Below the pieces are notes generated by a model, which saw nothing but the letters and a program-made list of their open reading frames with translations, had not been told where the DNA came from and did no database searches. A stretch of DNA of 64,000 nucleotides from Tipula vernalis (lineage: Eukaryota > Arthropoda > Insecta > Diptera > Tipulidae), in the NCBI GenBank assembly GCA_958295665.1, contig OY282558.1, positions 142,146,577-142,210,576 on the forward strand, written 5' to 3'. This document shows positions 10,501 through 22,831 of this stretch, piece after piece. How positions within the stretch are numbered: the stretch's first letter is position 1; each line of letters begins with the position of its first letter. The position numbers and the translations under genes are program-made.

Positions 10501-11800
10501 TTTAAACAAATTTAAACTTGAGCTTTCAATCCCAATTCGGGATCATTATCAAAAGCATAATGAAATTATTTGCAAAATGAGTTCGTTTTACTTTCTTTTA
10601 CTCTAGTAAAATAAAGTATAGTAATCATGAAAATTTTGGAACTTGAGATTTTTAGAGATTTATTTGTTTTGAGGTCCCCTGAGTCCGAAAAAGTGGGTTT
10701 CGAAATGGTGTCTGTCTGTCTGTCTGTCAGTCTGTCAGTCTGTTAGTCTGTCAGTCTGTCAGTCTGTCAGTCTGTCAGTCTGTCAGTCTGTCAGTCTGTC
10801 AGTCTGTCAGTCTGTCAGTCTGTCAGTCTGTCAGTCTGTCAGTCTGTCAGTCTGTCAGTCTGTCAGTCTGTCAGTCTGTCAGTCTGTCAGTCTGTCAGTC
10901 TGTCAGTCTGTCATCCTGTCAGTCTGTCAGTCTGTCAGTCTGTCAGTCTGTCAGTCTGTCAGTCTGTCAGTCTGTCAGTCTGTCAGTCTGTCAGTCTGTC
11001 AGTCTGTCTTTGTCCTCTCTACAGCCCATATGGTTTAACCAATCGAACTGAAACTTCAGATTTAAGCTTTTTTGATAAATTGGGAGATCCCAGTGAATTT
11101 TACTCTAAATCGGCTAACAGGAAGTGGGCACTCCCTTGGCCCAGAAAATTTGTTTTGCAAATATCTTAAAAAGTATTAGATTTACAAAAAACTACTTAAT
11201 ACAAAATGTTTCCACAAATTAAAAACAAATAAAAAAAAAAAAAAAAAATTAAAAAAAAAAAATTAAGATAAAAATAAAATTTCTCAAAATTCTCTGTTCA
11301 TAAAAGAAAGTCGTGTGTTGGTCACACCTCAATTTTTTATATAAAAATTCGACATAAAACAATTAAACATTTGTTACTAAAAACTGATTTTTCATGGAAA
11401 CGCAAAGCCTAGACAATTTTTTTCTTGGCTAAAGCGATTTCATGTAGAAAGGTTGTACAATTAAATAAAAATAAAAATGAGTGTGAGACAAAAAACTTAT
11501 ATAAATACATCATACGAGTTGCCAATATAAACATAATCTTCCACAATATTAATCGAATTGGTACTCGATTTAGTATGTAACATTTCCAAAATCGATCTTT
11601 TCCTAAAATTGGTTAGTTTATCGAGAATTTTGAAGTTATCTAAATTAGTGCGTAAGTGCGTTAATATTTGATTTTAGATCTTTGTTGGTGTCTTATCTGT
11701 GCTGAGAAAGCTCAAACTTAAATCTGCAAAAATAAAGAGCCCTATACCAAATAATTATTTGTTTAAATATAAAGAATTGGCTCATTATAAATAAAAATAA
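10501..11800 (+). mobile_element. 1300-bp retroposon-like insertion with 11-bp TSD
   Basis: TCCCTTAACTA occurs at 10490-10500 and again at 11801-11811, exactly where the LINE reading is broken and resumes. The inserted sequence starts TTTAAACAAATTT and ends in ATAAATAAAAATAA. No terminal inverted repeats and no coding frame are seen. It contains a long GTCT/GTCA octamer array. An A-rich end plus a duplication of this length fits target-primed retroposition. Dipteran mini-me/INE-type elements are known to carry GTCY arrays, but I cannot confirm that this is one. Confidence 0.72.
10709..11008 (+). repeat. Octamer microsatellite (TCTGTCAG)n
   Basis: About 37 copies of the 8-bp unit, starting as plain TCTG repeats and with isolated variants near 10740 (TTAG) and 10911 (ATCC). 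It is embedded in the 1300-bp insertion. Confidence 0.95.
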
Positions 11801-11811
11801 TCCCTTAACTA

Positions 11812-12131
11812 GTTTTTAACAGGGCTTGACCCTTTTAACGGCCATCTACATAAAATGGAAAGGTTCCTTACGGACAAGTACAGATTCTGTGACTGCGGTA
11901 GGAGACATCGGAACACCTTCTATTCACATGTGATGCTATCATCCTAAAACGATTGAAGTTCCTCAATACGTACATAATCCAGTGGCCTAACGCCGACCCA
12001 TTGGATATGGATCAGGTAGCAGCGTTTATCAAGGATATAGACCTACATTTCAAGTAGGAATCTCTAGGGATGCATAATAGGCCTCAATGGTCGCAGGTCT
12101 CTGGGTAGCGAACAGCCACCCTTTTGGAAAA
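11812..12131 (+). pseudogene. C-terminal Cys/His region and 3' UTR of non-LTR copy 1
   Basis: This restores the LINE after the insertion. The region matches 32850-33170 of the second copy, including the reading CDAI..RLKFL and WPNADPLDMD, ending in a stop near 12057. It then has a short 3' UTR and an A-run near 12130. The zinc-binding cysteines sit at about 11885-11935 with frame damage. Confidence 0.78.
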
Positions 12132-12139
12132 AAAAAATT

Positions 12140-12870
12140 CACATAATTTTCATATTGTCTGTGTTGCCAGACGAAAGCAAATAATAAAACGGTTCACAAC
12201 TTTGCGAGTTTGTGGAACACCGTGAAGACTCCCTTAATTAAAAGTTTTCATTGCCTAAAGTCAATGGCTCGATTTGTACTTGCAAAAGTGAAATGTTGAA
12301 CAAGATTTGACAAATTTTTATTACACAAAACCAATAAACAGAATTATGCAGTCCTTGTACCTTCACCAATATCAACGTTCTTAAAATATTGACAGACTCA
12401 TGCTCTTAATTTGTACAAGCTAATTAATTAATTACGGAGTGCTTTTGCCTTCATGACAGTAATACACATGCATTTTGTGGTTACTTTCCTCATTATTTAA
12501 ATTAAACTGCCTCTATAAAGCAAATCGGTCCGGGTAATATATCAGCATATTTTGTTCAGCTCTTGACCGTTTTTCATTCGACATCGATGTCTGAACCAAT
12601 TTTACTTTTAATGGATACCCCAACGTGTACGTGTAAGTGTTGAATGTATTGTCACCGACAGAGATAAACCCATAAGGGATATAAACCAATTTTTTGATGT
12701 AGTAAAACAATTTTTTTTATGTTTTTGAAACTAACGATGTTTGGAGAGACTGTTTACTGATCACATTCTGGATTCCGATCTCGTAATTCTAAACGATGGA
12801 AGGCCAACGAGGATGGCAATGTGTACAATTGATCTAAATCCTATCAACCAACTTGGTACTAAGTGACGTG
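12140..12870. other. AT-rich interval with no recognised feature
   Basis: No convincing coding, repeat or RNA signal in either strand. Confidence 0.5.
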
Positions 12871-12874
12871 TTCG

Positions 12875-12980
12875 GTCATTGGATAAATTCACACCTATAC
12901 CAATAATTGGAAATGAAAGAGCCGATATACTAGCGAGACTAGGGTGTACTGCTCGAGAAGATATACCTTAATACGAATTT
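12875..12980 (+). pseudogene. RNase H relic of another non-LTR element
   Basis: A short open stretch reads GNERADILARLGC at about 12910-12950, the well-known C-terminal RNase H motif (GNExAD.LAR.G) of I/Jockey-type non-LTR elements. A GH-like pair a few codons upstream lies in another frame. Nothing else of the element survives around it. The motif is short, so the call is tentative. Confidence 0.5.
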
Positions 12981-13385
12981 GTGGGCAAATCTGTGGAGGA
13001 CAAGGAAGAATGAATTTGTTGAAAGATCTCAGATAAAAAACAAGAATTACTTTGAAATGTGCTCCTTTGACGAAAAATGTTTTAATAAAACCAATGGAGA
13101 CGGACACAACAACGAGAAAGGTTGAATTAAGCAATTTAGAAATTGGGCCAAATCAAACCGCTCGTTCTGCTCAGTTTCCTAGAAGGAAAACATGAAAATA
13201 TTCTGCTCAATTGACAAACCAAGAAAAATTATCCAACAGTTACCCAAAACGGGATTGTTCAATTTAAAATCATTCATTATTGTTTAGATACTGATGAAGA
13301 GCTTTTAAACAAAAACTTTCATAAGTTGATTAAGTTTTGCATATTTTATTGTAATCTAAAATAAAAAGAAATTTCATTTACATAC

Positions 13386-13438
13386 CGACATTGTCCGCGA
13401 CACGGGTACATTTGATAAAACCAATTTCTTGCACTCAC
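13386..13438 (-). other. Candidate 53-nt internal exon of a host gene
   Basis: On the minus strand a T-rich tract ending TTTATTTTCAG (13439-13449) is followed by 53 bases of markedly higher GC and then by the splice donor GTATGT (13385-13380). One phase is open throughout and reads ECKKLVLSNVPVSRTMS. All three signs (acceptor, donor, composition) coincide in otherwise AT-rich DNA. I do not recognise the peptide, and no partner exon was found in the window, so it could be chance or a mini-exon of a gene with very long introns. Confidence 0.3.
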
Positions 13439-13449
13439 CTGAAAATAAA

Positions 13450-14583
13450 CGTAAAACAAAACAAAAATTAACAATAATTATTCATTTTCCGCTATCAAAC
13501 TGTAGCACAATTTCTATTCAATTTATCGCGTCCAATAATCACATTTTCCCACCACCTTTCGTTAAATCCGCATTGTTAATGTTCAGGTGACTCGAAAAAA
13601 AAACCGAATCATTTACGGGGATGTGGAACGTAAAAGGATTATTCTATTATTTCGCTTTTTTATTTTTCCTATTCATATTTCGAATATACAAAAAGCTCAA
13701 AGTTGTAATTTCCTTTTCAACTTCATGTCCTTCTTCCATTTATGGTATACATATACACAGTTTCATTTTGAACGCAATATTTTCATTCGTTCTGTATCGT
13801 TTAGATATGTACATACATATCTATATACCTAAGTCTATATGTACATAGTATACCCCAAAATAAAAATTGTTATGTCCCATCATAAAGATGACACACGGAC
13901 GAACAAGGTATAATTCTATATATAGAAGGGGGGTAATAAAATTTTCCATTTAAGCCATAAAAATCGATTCGGAGATCCTCTTTTTATTTTTTCAGGGCAT
14001 TTTGTTATTTATTTTTCGAATTTCTCTTGAAAGGATAATAATTTCGTTATGTCTGTGTGTGTGCGAAAACATAAATCGAATCAAAGTGAAAGTAAAATTG
14101 GAACGTCTCTCTGAAAAGAAAACAAATTGCGAGAGATATATAGAAATTGTCCTTTCAAGACAAATTGTACCCAACGAAAATGATAAATTCTTGTTGTTGT
14201 TTCCTTATCGTTTGGTATGATTTTTATAACGGTTTGGTTGAAAGGGAAAGATGAACATTTTTGTGATAACACCTCACACAAACGCGCACAAACTCATTTC
14301 GTTATTTAAATCAGACGAGATTTGGATATTTAGAGATACAGAAAATATTTGGAATAATTTGAGGTTTAAAGAGTTTGGCCTTTAACCCAAATACTACATC
14401 AGAAGAATATAGTCTCCAAAATATTAATAAACTAATCTATCTAACAAACAGATAGGTAGCTTGTTCAAAGTTTTAGGATGATTAAAGAAGTTCTGCTAGA
14501 AAATATATCCTCCACACCCCTTGCGATTCATTCTTAATCCTGCCGATTTTTTCCTCAGATTTGTTCAAACCAATCCCTATCAC
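13450..14583. other. AT-rich interval with no recognised feature
   Basis: Short open frames occur on both strands (for example at 13587-13848 and 13992-14281) but are low-complexity and overlap each other. Nothing is supported. Confidence 0.5.
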
Positions 14584-14585
14584 TA

Positions 14586-16439
14586 TAAAGAGTGTCCCAC
14601 AGGTACGAGTCCAAACTAGTAGGGCGTGTAGCTGGACTTCAATTGCATTTCAAAATTTTTAGCATGGTACGCTGCCTTGAATGATGTAGATGCCAATAAC
14701 TCTTCTAAAAATTAAGATAACTCAATTGTTTTTCTATAATTATAAAGGCACAGAGTGCTTCTTTCTTGTCTGGAAGTAGGAATATCAAGCATGGTATTTT
14801 CCATCAAGAAAACATTGGTGGAATTAAAAAAATTGTGCGAGAAATAACAAAAAAATTCATTAAACTCATTTTTTCTCGAAAAACTCACTTAATAATTATT
14901 GTTGTTTATTTCAAATTTAAATTTAATAGACTATTGCTACGACAATTGCTTCCTCGATTTTTATCTAATCATGTATAGTTTTTGAGATATTAACATTTCA
15001 ATGTAGTACTTAATAATTTATTGTATGAATTTTTAAGTTTTCAACTTCACAAACAATTTTCAAATTGATTTCCATTCCGTAACAAGCATAGTTGCAGTCG
15101 TCTTTTAATGGCAGCAGCCATGTTGAAATTTACTAAATTTTTTTTTATTTTGTTGCCGGCATTATTGATTCGATCAACCGACTGCTCCCTAGTCTGAATG
15201 TTTGTTTTGTATACTTCTCCTTTCAAATATCTCCATAAATAAAAGTCTAGTGGTGTTAAATCCGGAAATCTAGCCGGCCAAGCTATAGGTCCGCCGCCGA
15301 ATTTATATCAAACCAATTTCGAACTTGTCTTCCATGGTGTGCAGGAGCTCCATCTTGTTGACACAAAAAAGTATTTCTCATCATGAGTAAAATTGAATCT
15401 AGCACAGTGGGAACTGTTTCATTCAAATATTCAAGATAGTTTTGTGAGTTCAATCTTTCAGGTAGTAAAATTGGCCCAATAAAATTATTTACAATTATAC
15501 CACACCATACATTAACACTAAAATGTCTTCGAAATAATGATTCTCGCTTACTGTGTTGGTTTTCTGGTTGCCACTCATGAAGAATGTGGAAATTTGTTAT
15601 TCCATCCCTCGTAAATGTCGATTCGTCTGTCCATAAAATGGATGACAAATATGAAGGATTATGTTCCTCGTTGTTTAACGGCAGAAATTTGTTCTGTTTG
15701 GTAAATCGACTGGTAATAATTCTTGCACTGGAGTGTAATGGAATGGGTGTAGATGGTTACTTCGAAGTACTCTCTAGACTTTATTTTTGCTAATACCAAG
15801 TTGTATCGAAAGACGTCTCGTGCTAATGGTGGGATCTCTTTGTACTGAATTCAAAACTTGTTCGTCGGTATTGACTTCATATTGAATTCGGCTAACATTT
15901 TCGTATTCATAGGGGACCAATGTTCCTCGTTCTCGTAATCATATGTGATTTCAAATATTCTATGATCTGGCACCGGCCTACCTCTGGATAACGATTTTCA
16001 CGTTCTGCAGCTCCTCCATTTCCGTTACATAAACTATAAATAAAATGGATGTCGGCGATTTCTTCTAATGTGTAGCGTGGCATTTTATTATTTCTGATTA
16101 CAAACGCGCAAAAAAATTATTTTCAAAAGATTAACAACGATTTTAGCTATACGTTTACTAACAAGTACTACACTGAAATGTTAATATCTCAAAAACTAGA
16201 CATGATTAGATGAAAAACGAGGAAGCAATTTTGTATTAAATAGTCTATTAAATTTTAATTTGAAATAAACAACAATAATTATTAAGTGAGTTTTTCGAGA
16301 AAAAATGAGTTTAATGAATTTTTTTGTTATTTCTCGCACAATTTTTTTAATTCCACCAATGTTCTCTTGATGGAAAATACTGGATGGATCCAGCTACACG
16401 CCCTGCTCGTTTGGACTGGTAGCAGTGGGACACCCTGTA
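14586..16439 (-). mobile_element. Mariner-like (IS630/Tc1 group) DNA transposon with long TIRs
   Basis: The ends are TAAAGAGTGTCCCAC on the left and, reverse-complemented, TACAGGGTGTCCCAC on the right. Both are flanked by TA (14584-14585 and 16440-16441), the fixed target of this superfamily. Inverted similarity continues far inwards: 14586-15010 pairs with about 16166-16439. The left arm carries roughly 150 extra bases (about 14645-14795) that the right lacks. The transposase gene fills the centre on the minus strand. Confidence 0.9.
15047..16083 (-). pseudogene. Mariner-like transposase, frameshifted
   Basis: The protein would cut and paste its own element using a three-acid catalytic site. 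Read from ATG 16083: an N-terminal MPRYTLEEIADIHFIY stretch typical of the DUF4817-type helix-turn-helix of insect mariner-like genes, broken by a stop near 15907. Then comes a catalytic core open at 15283-15648 with WTDESTF (first Asp) and QQDGAPAH (second Asp). After a frameshift near 15300 comes PDLTPLDFYLW, which holds the third Asp. The stop is at 15047-15049. The total of about 345 codons equals the usual family length. At least two lesions make it inactive. Confidence 0.88.
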
Positions 16440-16441
16440 TA

Positions 16442-17339
16442 ATTTAGCCTTCCTCTCGTTACGGTTTGCTATTTTCTGTAGTATAAAATTGACTGCCTAA
16501 TTCACAATTTATCACGTTTTAGGTGGAATTGAATAATTCCAAGTGTTAATTGAACCAAGAGATGACATTTAAACTTACAGAAGTATACTCAAATTAATAC
16601 TACTATAACGTCACATGCAAAGTCATGTACCATTTTTGAATCAGGCGAAGGTGACAACCTAATTATTATCCAATTTTGGCATTTTTCATTGTAATTAGTT
16701 TTTCTCTTCAATAATACGGACTAATAGCATTTATTGATAAGTTCTAAACCAATAAATATGTCAAGTTAAGATAAAAATGATGATACACTGCAAATTTATT
16801 ATGGACAATAAAAATCGATTTCTCAACAGTTTCCCGAATCGTGCGTTAAAATATCTCAAAATGTCAATCATCAATCATTTTAACAAATATCATTTTGTTG
16901 CACTCGGTTTTTTGACTCATCATTTAATGCAAATTTTTATTATATTTTAATTTTGTGTCGACTTGCACTTAACAATACTGATTTTATATAAATACCTGGT
17001 GCTGAGTCTTCTTGTAGTTAACTTTGGATCAACTTGAAGTTATCTATTTTAGCGTTTCTACTGCAAAGTCAAATTATCACTGAAAGAAAAACTGGGTAAT
17101 TACAAACAAAAAAAAAATGGTTAAATTAACGATTCACTATGATTGTTTTTCAACCGACCTAGCGGTTGTTTATTGATACTAAACTGGCTAGGTTATTTCT
17201 TAAATTATAACTTAGCACTGGTAAACTCAAACGAAATGCTACACTCATTGGCAGGTTATTGTAACCTCAGCTACCCATTTAACTAAACTAAGGTTTTAAG
17301 TAAACATTCCTTAATTATTTAAACACTATTAGGTTATAC
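16442..17339. other. AT-rich interval, nothing firm
   Basis: No coding signal. The last 240 bases already resemble the following minisatellite in a degenerate way (GGTTA..AACTAA words). A TATATAAATA at about 16985 followed by GAGTCTTC and TAGTTAACTTTGG could be mistaken for a promoter, but no gene follows. Confidence 0.45.
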
Positions 17340-17988
<649 letters not shown>

Positions 17989-18739
17989 GAGTAATTTCAT
18001 TTTTGAGCAGCAGTGACTGAACTTCATGATTTTTAATTTGTTTAGTTTTTGATGTACGTGTAGTAATTAAAAAAATAAAAAACACATATTTTTTATTTTT
18101 TTGATATAGGGTGTGTATTGCGCACAGGATGGTCCCGAAGTTTTGCAAAAATAGTTAAAAACGCCATTTAGGGTAAATTTCAAAGGCAAATTTATGAATT
18201 AAAAAATTAATCGATTTTTAAAATTTTTTTTGCGTTAACTAGAGTAAATATCGAAATTATAAATTCTTATAAAGTTATAATCAAAATTAAATTTTTTTGA
18301 TCCGATATATAACGGTAAAATATTAAATGAGATATTAAACTAAATATACCATTATTTTTTTTAATTTTTTTTTTGCTCAAAATAAAGCTTAACTAATTAG
18401 CTTTTACATACTCAAATATGGCACTAGCGTTATTTTTTTTTTTTTTAAACTACACTAATTCAAACATAAGGCATTCTTAACAAATACTCAACGTAAGTAA
18501 AATATGAACGAATCTCGTTTCAAGAAAGTTTTTGATTTCACTTCTTCGTTATTTGCGACGATGTCGAACAAAAACAAAGCAAAATTGGCGAAAGGGTTAG
18601 ACGGTAGAATAAGGATAAAAGCAATAAAAATGTATGGTTCAATTTATAAATTTAATTTGAAATATAATGTTCACTAACGATTTGTGAATTTGAAAATGAT
18701 TTAGTTACAAATTTATTTTTAGCCTTAGGTATAAAACAA
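17989..18739 (+). repeat. Left TIR of the 5.5-kb transposon
   Basis: Pairs in inverted orientation with 22832-23531. The innermost 90 bases are the antisense copy of the last codons of the element's own gene. A good splice donor, GTGAGTAAT, begins at 18740 directly after the repeat. Confidence 0.88.
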
Positions 18740-19296
18740 GTGAGTAATAAAAAAAATATTAGTTGTGAATATCTGACAAAATTGTTTCTGAATTTTTAAT
18801 TAAAATTTTAACTTAGAGGAGTGTATTCTTGATAATGTCTTCATATTATCATTGCTGTAAACCATTTGTTAGTGGAAAGTGTAATAATAAGTTGAGAGCT
18901 GTTAGTGAGTACGCTAGAGAAAGGATTGTGCATTTGAATCCAGCTCGAGAATTAAACAATAAATTATACATTTGTAAATACGTGTTACGTACATAAACCT
19001 AGGAAAAATAAAATTGGATTCAACAAACACTGCAGCTAAAAACGAAGAAATGATCGAATATCCGATTTTCCGAAGGAAAGTAGAACGGCTTGAATTAATT
19101 GAAAGTATCAACCAACATGTGCAACCTAATATGATGGAGCAGTTCTCACCAATAAAAAGAAAATTATGTGAGAAGGCCGGATATCTTAAACGAGAATCAA
19201 GTGAAATTTCGACAGCGATTTATAAGCAGTTAAATTGCGACGAGGAACCAACGTGCTCATAAAAGGAAAAGAAGATTTCGTATTATGAAGAGATTA

Positions 19297-19689
19297 TGGA
19301 AGTACACCACTTTACTTTTTATTGATAAATTAATTATTGTGTTGCACAAATATATTTTAATTAATTTGTTTTTAATTTAATACAATTAATTTTTAATTGA
19401 ACAAATATTTATTTTATTTTAATTTCTTTGTTAACATTATTATTATATATTATTATTCACCACCATTTTATATGTCAACAGCGCATGCAGCCAGCATGAT
19501 GACGACGTGTTGCCGCGTTAAAATCCGAGACGAGACTGTTTTGTTTTTTATTAATTTTTGTCTTGTGTATTGTTGGTTGTACTGTCTGGAAGAGACAGTA
19601 GTTCAGTTGTCTTTTATGTTAGGTGTTTTCGTTTGCGTTGTTCGGACCGTGTGGCGGCGAACGCATGTGTGAATGCGTGAACCGCCACA
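19297..19689 (+). repeat. 5' LTR of the non-autonomous element
   Basis: Reads identical to 21054-21446 over its whole length by eye. Contains a perfect 8-bp-stem hairpin (TACTGTCT, loop GGAAG, AGACAGTA) at 19580-19600. An apparent 91-codon frame inside it (19397-19672) occurs in both LTRs and is not a gene. Confidence 0.92.
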
Positions 19690-20399
19690 GGACTCCCCCA
19701 CGAGTGACATCCCCCTCCGTGATGATTTATCTCTGTGCGGCTGAAACGTCTGGCTGTACCAGAATCGTTAGCCGATCAGTGTTATCACAGGGGTTGAGTG
19801 TGCGTGTGTACCAGTTAGTGTGCGTCTATGTTCGTGTGTGTCTGTGTAAAGCTTGTGCATGTCTGTGTGATGCTTGCGTGCGTGTGCAAGAGTGTGTGTG
19901 ATGCTCGAAATCGTATGCGAGTGTGTGTGATGCTTGCGTGTGTGTGCAAGTGCACCAGTGTAGGAAAGTGCTGAAGGACACACCAGGTAGTTGGGAGCAG
20001 GGGCTTCGACCATAGACCTGATGTGGACGTCAACACTGTCCCCACTGAGTGCTGCGTGTGTTTGAGTGCGTCCGACTTGCAAAACCATGACTTGCCAGTT
20101 TACGTCTGACGTTTCCTTGTCGTGGTTTTGTTAGTTTCGGTATGTGTCAGTATCTGGTCCCAAAACATGCGCCAGACCAGAATGGTATGTTCTGAAGCCT
20201 GACGTAGCCTGTTTTGGGGCCAGTTTCAGTCCTGTCAGTGTTTGTTCTGTGAGTCTGGTGAGTGTGATCGAGTATGGATGTATGTCGTTTGTTTGGTTGC
20301 GATTAAAACAAAATATGAAATAATTTTATTGGAAAAAAACTAGACAAAAAAAAAACTGGTGGTGAAAAAATTTACAATTATTGTATATATAAAAAAAAT

Positions 20400-20710
20400 A
20401 AAAAATATATATGCGTTGATGGTGTTGTTCTTGTTGTCGTCGGTCTTGATGGCGATGGTGCTGATGATGGAGATGGCGGCGATGATGTTGATTATGGTAT
20501 TAATGCCGCTGCTGCTGGTTTCGTTCTTTTCGCCGCTGTTGTTATTATAAGGCGCTGCTGATGATGTCGTTCTTGTTGATGATGTTTCGTCGATGGCGGC
20601 CACGATAATGACGGCGATAATGATGTGACGATGACCAAGGCCGGCTGGTGTGATGATGATAATGGTGGTGATAATGATGATGATGATGATGCCGCTGGTT
20701 TGTCTATTGT
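20400..20710 (+). repeat. GAT/GCT-rich low-complexity stretch
   Basis: Irregular GATGAT, GGCGATG and GTTGTT trinucleotide-like runs inside the non-autonomous LTR element. Open frames on both strands here are composition artefacts. Confidence 0.7.
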
Positions 20711-21053
20711 TTTTTTATGATGGCAATAATGTAAGCGCACAACATGTTATACATGTGTGCATTGTGTTAGGTGTTATTTTATAATATCACAAGTTGCGCA
20801 GCATTGTGTTGATGGTGGTGTGACTTCTGTTATGTATGCACGTATTTGTATGTGTTTTTTTTATTTTTTTTGTGACGTGTGTGATGTTATGTAAGCTCTC
20901 TCTGTGTTTAATATGACTCCATTTGATTGCCCGGTTTATAAAAATGTAAATGTTCATTGTGAATTTTTGTGTTCGACATTTTATGATACAAAAAAAAAAA
21001 CAACTAAAACCGCGTGTTCCTGTCCATAAAAATGGACGTCGGGGTCACCAATA

Positions 21054-21446
21054 TGGAAGTACACCACTTTACTTTTTATTGATAAATTAATTATTGTGTT
21101 GCACAAATATATTTTAATTAATTTGTTTTTAATTTAATACAATTAATTTTTAATTGAACAAATATTTATTTTATTTTAATTTCTTTGTTAACATTATTAT
21201 TATATATTATTATTCACCACCATTTTATATGTCAACAGCGCATGCAGCCAGCATGATGACGACGTGTTGCCGCGTTAAAATCCGAGACGAGACTGTTTTG
21301 TTTTTTATTAATTTTTGTCTTGTGTATTGTTGGTTGTACTGTCTGGAAGAGACAGTAGTTCAGTTGTCTTTTATGTTAGGTGTTTTCGTTTGCGTTGTTC
21401 GGACCGTGTGGCGGCGAACGCATGTGTGAATGCGTGAACCGCCACA
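21054..21446 (+). repeat. 3' LTR of the non-autonomous element
   Basis: Second copy of the 393-bp repeat. Just upstream, 21022-21037 forms the hairpin GTCCAT-AAAA-ATGGAC, followed by GGACGTCGGGGTCACC near the expected polypurine position. Confidence 0.92.
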
Positions 21447-22831
21447 AGATTATGAATAATTGCAAATACCAGTTCGATGAAGGAGATTATGAAGACAAGA
21501 AGAAATTATTAATATCACAATGAAACATCACGAAATTCAAGATTATTTTAAAGAAGGTGCTACCCGTTATTTAATTGATCAGGATGACCCGTTATTTGAT
21601 TGAGGATGATGAAATAAGTGGAATGATGCCCCGGAGGTAGGATGTTCTTCAGAATACTCAGAAAAGGGTATTACTATGTTCTCTAAATGAGGCCTACATC
21701 GAGTTCAAATCTCGTCACCCTGGAGTTAAAATAGGATTTACAAAGTTCACACAACTACGTCCAAACCACTGTATAAAATTGGGTTCTAGCAGTCAACATA
21801 ATGTTTGTGTTTGTCTTATGCACCAAAACATGAAGATGATGATCGAACGCACTATAAAAGCAGGTCATCCCCGAGACGATAGATAATTCCCGTTTAAAGA
21901 TTAGAATGATTTAATTTCATTCGTTATGTGTGGTGATGAACAAATACAAGAATGTTACATTAAAAAGTGTAAAGAGTGCTCTAAAAATTTGTAAGAACTT
22001 GAAGAATTATTGCGTAAATACTTCAATAACAGTGATGTGTCAAAAATTAAGTATAAACAATGGATTACTGTTCAAAGATGCAGTATGGTTACATTAGAAG
22101 ACCAAATGACAAAGTTTATAGAACAATTTATTCATAATTTAACCAAGTTAATACCTCATCATTTTATATCGAAAGAGCAATCAAAATTTCTTAAACAAAA
22201 AAAAAGAATCTTTACAAGAAGGGGATCTGCTTGTACAATGTGATTTCGCGGAAAATTATGCCTTTATCGTACAAGATTCAGTGCAAGGTTACCACTGGAA
22301 TAATGCACAAGCGACCATTCATCCGTTCGTTATTTATTACAAGGATTTTGAGAGCAGTTCAGTGAAATATGCTATGTACTTTCATTATTATTTCTAATTG
22401 TATGGAACACGATAGCATCGCAGTACATCTCTTCAAAATTCAATTTATAACAAAAGTAATAACATCGTACATCAAAAAGATTTTCTATATGTCTGACGGA
22501 GCTATAACACAATATAAAAATAAAAATAATTTAATTAATTTAAGCCATCATGAAGAAGATTTTAACATCGCAGCTGAGAGGCATTTTCATGCTACCAGTC
22601 ACGGCAAAGGGCGTTTGATGGTGTTAGTGGAACATTTAAAAGAGGTGCCTATCGCTACAGTTTAACAAAGGGATCAATTCAAACTCCACAACAGCTATAC
22701 GAATGGAGTAGATCATGGAAATCAACAATGCATTTTGAATATGCAACGAAAGCAGAGTATGATGAAGTCAAATTACACTTGAAAAGTCGTTATCAAAGTG
22801 CAATTACTATAAAGGGAACTCACGATTATCA

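Larger units (their letters stand above)
8730..12131 (+). mobile_element. Non-LTR retrotransposon copy 1 (I/LOA-like), 5'-truncated and interrupted
   Basis: This decayed LINE matches the copy at 30250-33185 along its length. It begins inside the reverse transcriptase near 8730, runs to 10500, is broken by a 1300-bp insertion, and resumes at 11812 through the C-terminal zinc-binding region and 3' UTR to an A-rich tail near 12131. The order RT then RNase H then Cys/His tail is that of I/LOA-group elements. It has many stops and shifts and is dead. Confidence 0.85.
19297..21446 (+). mobile_element. Non-autonomous LTR retrotransposon (TRIM/LARD-like), 2150 bp
   Basis: Two direct repeats of 393 bp (19297-19689 and 21054-21446), each beginning TGGAAG and ending GCCACA, flank a 1364-bp interior. 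AGATTA precedes the first (19291-19296) and follows the second (21447-21452), a target duplication. Joining the flanks restores the reading of the host transposase gene, which proves the borders. The interior encodes no gag or pol. It is GT-rich at 19800-19960 and GAT-rich at 20410-20700. No obvious tRNA primer site follows the 5' LTR. It must have moved with proteins from another element. Confidence 0.88.

Noticed and set aside
10709..11008. Regular octamer array, considered as a CRISPR-like array
   Set aside because: Units are contiguous 8-mers with no spacers, in eukaryotic DNA inside a retroposon; it is a microsatellite.
16980..17030. TATA box and start site of a host gene
   Set aside because: No open reading frame or splice signals follow; the downstream sequence is minisatellite.
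19397..19672. 91-codon frame, repeated exactly at 21154-21429
   Set aside because: Both copies are inside the two LTRs; the identity reflects LTR duplication, not a conserved protein.
19623..20088. Overlapping frames of 76-106 codons on both strands
   Set aside because: They cross the LTR border and a GT-rich low-complexity stretch and overlap each other; no domain.
20340..20740. Frames of 60-90 codons in GAT-rich sequence
   Set aside because: Low-complexity Met/Leu or Ser/Thr-rich readings on both strands.
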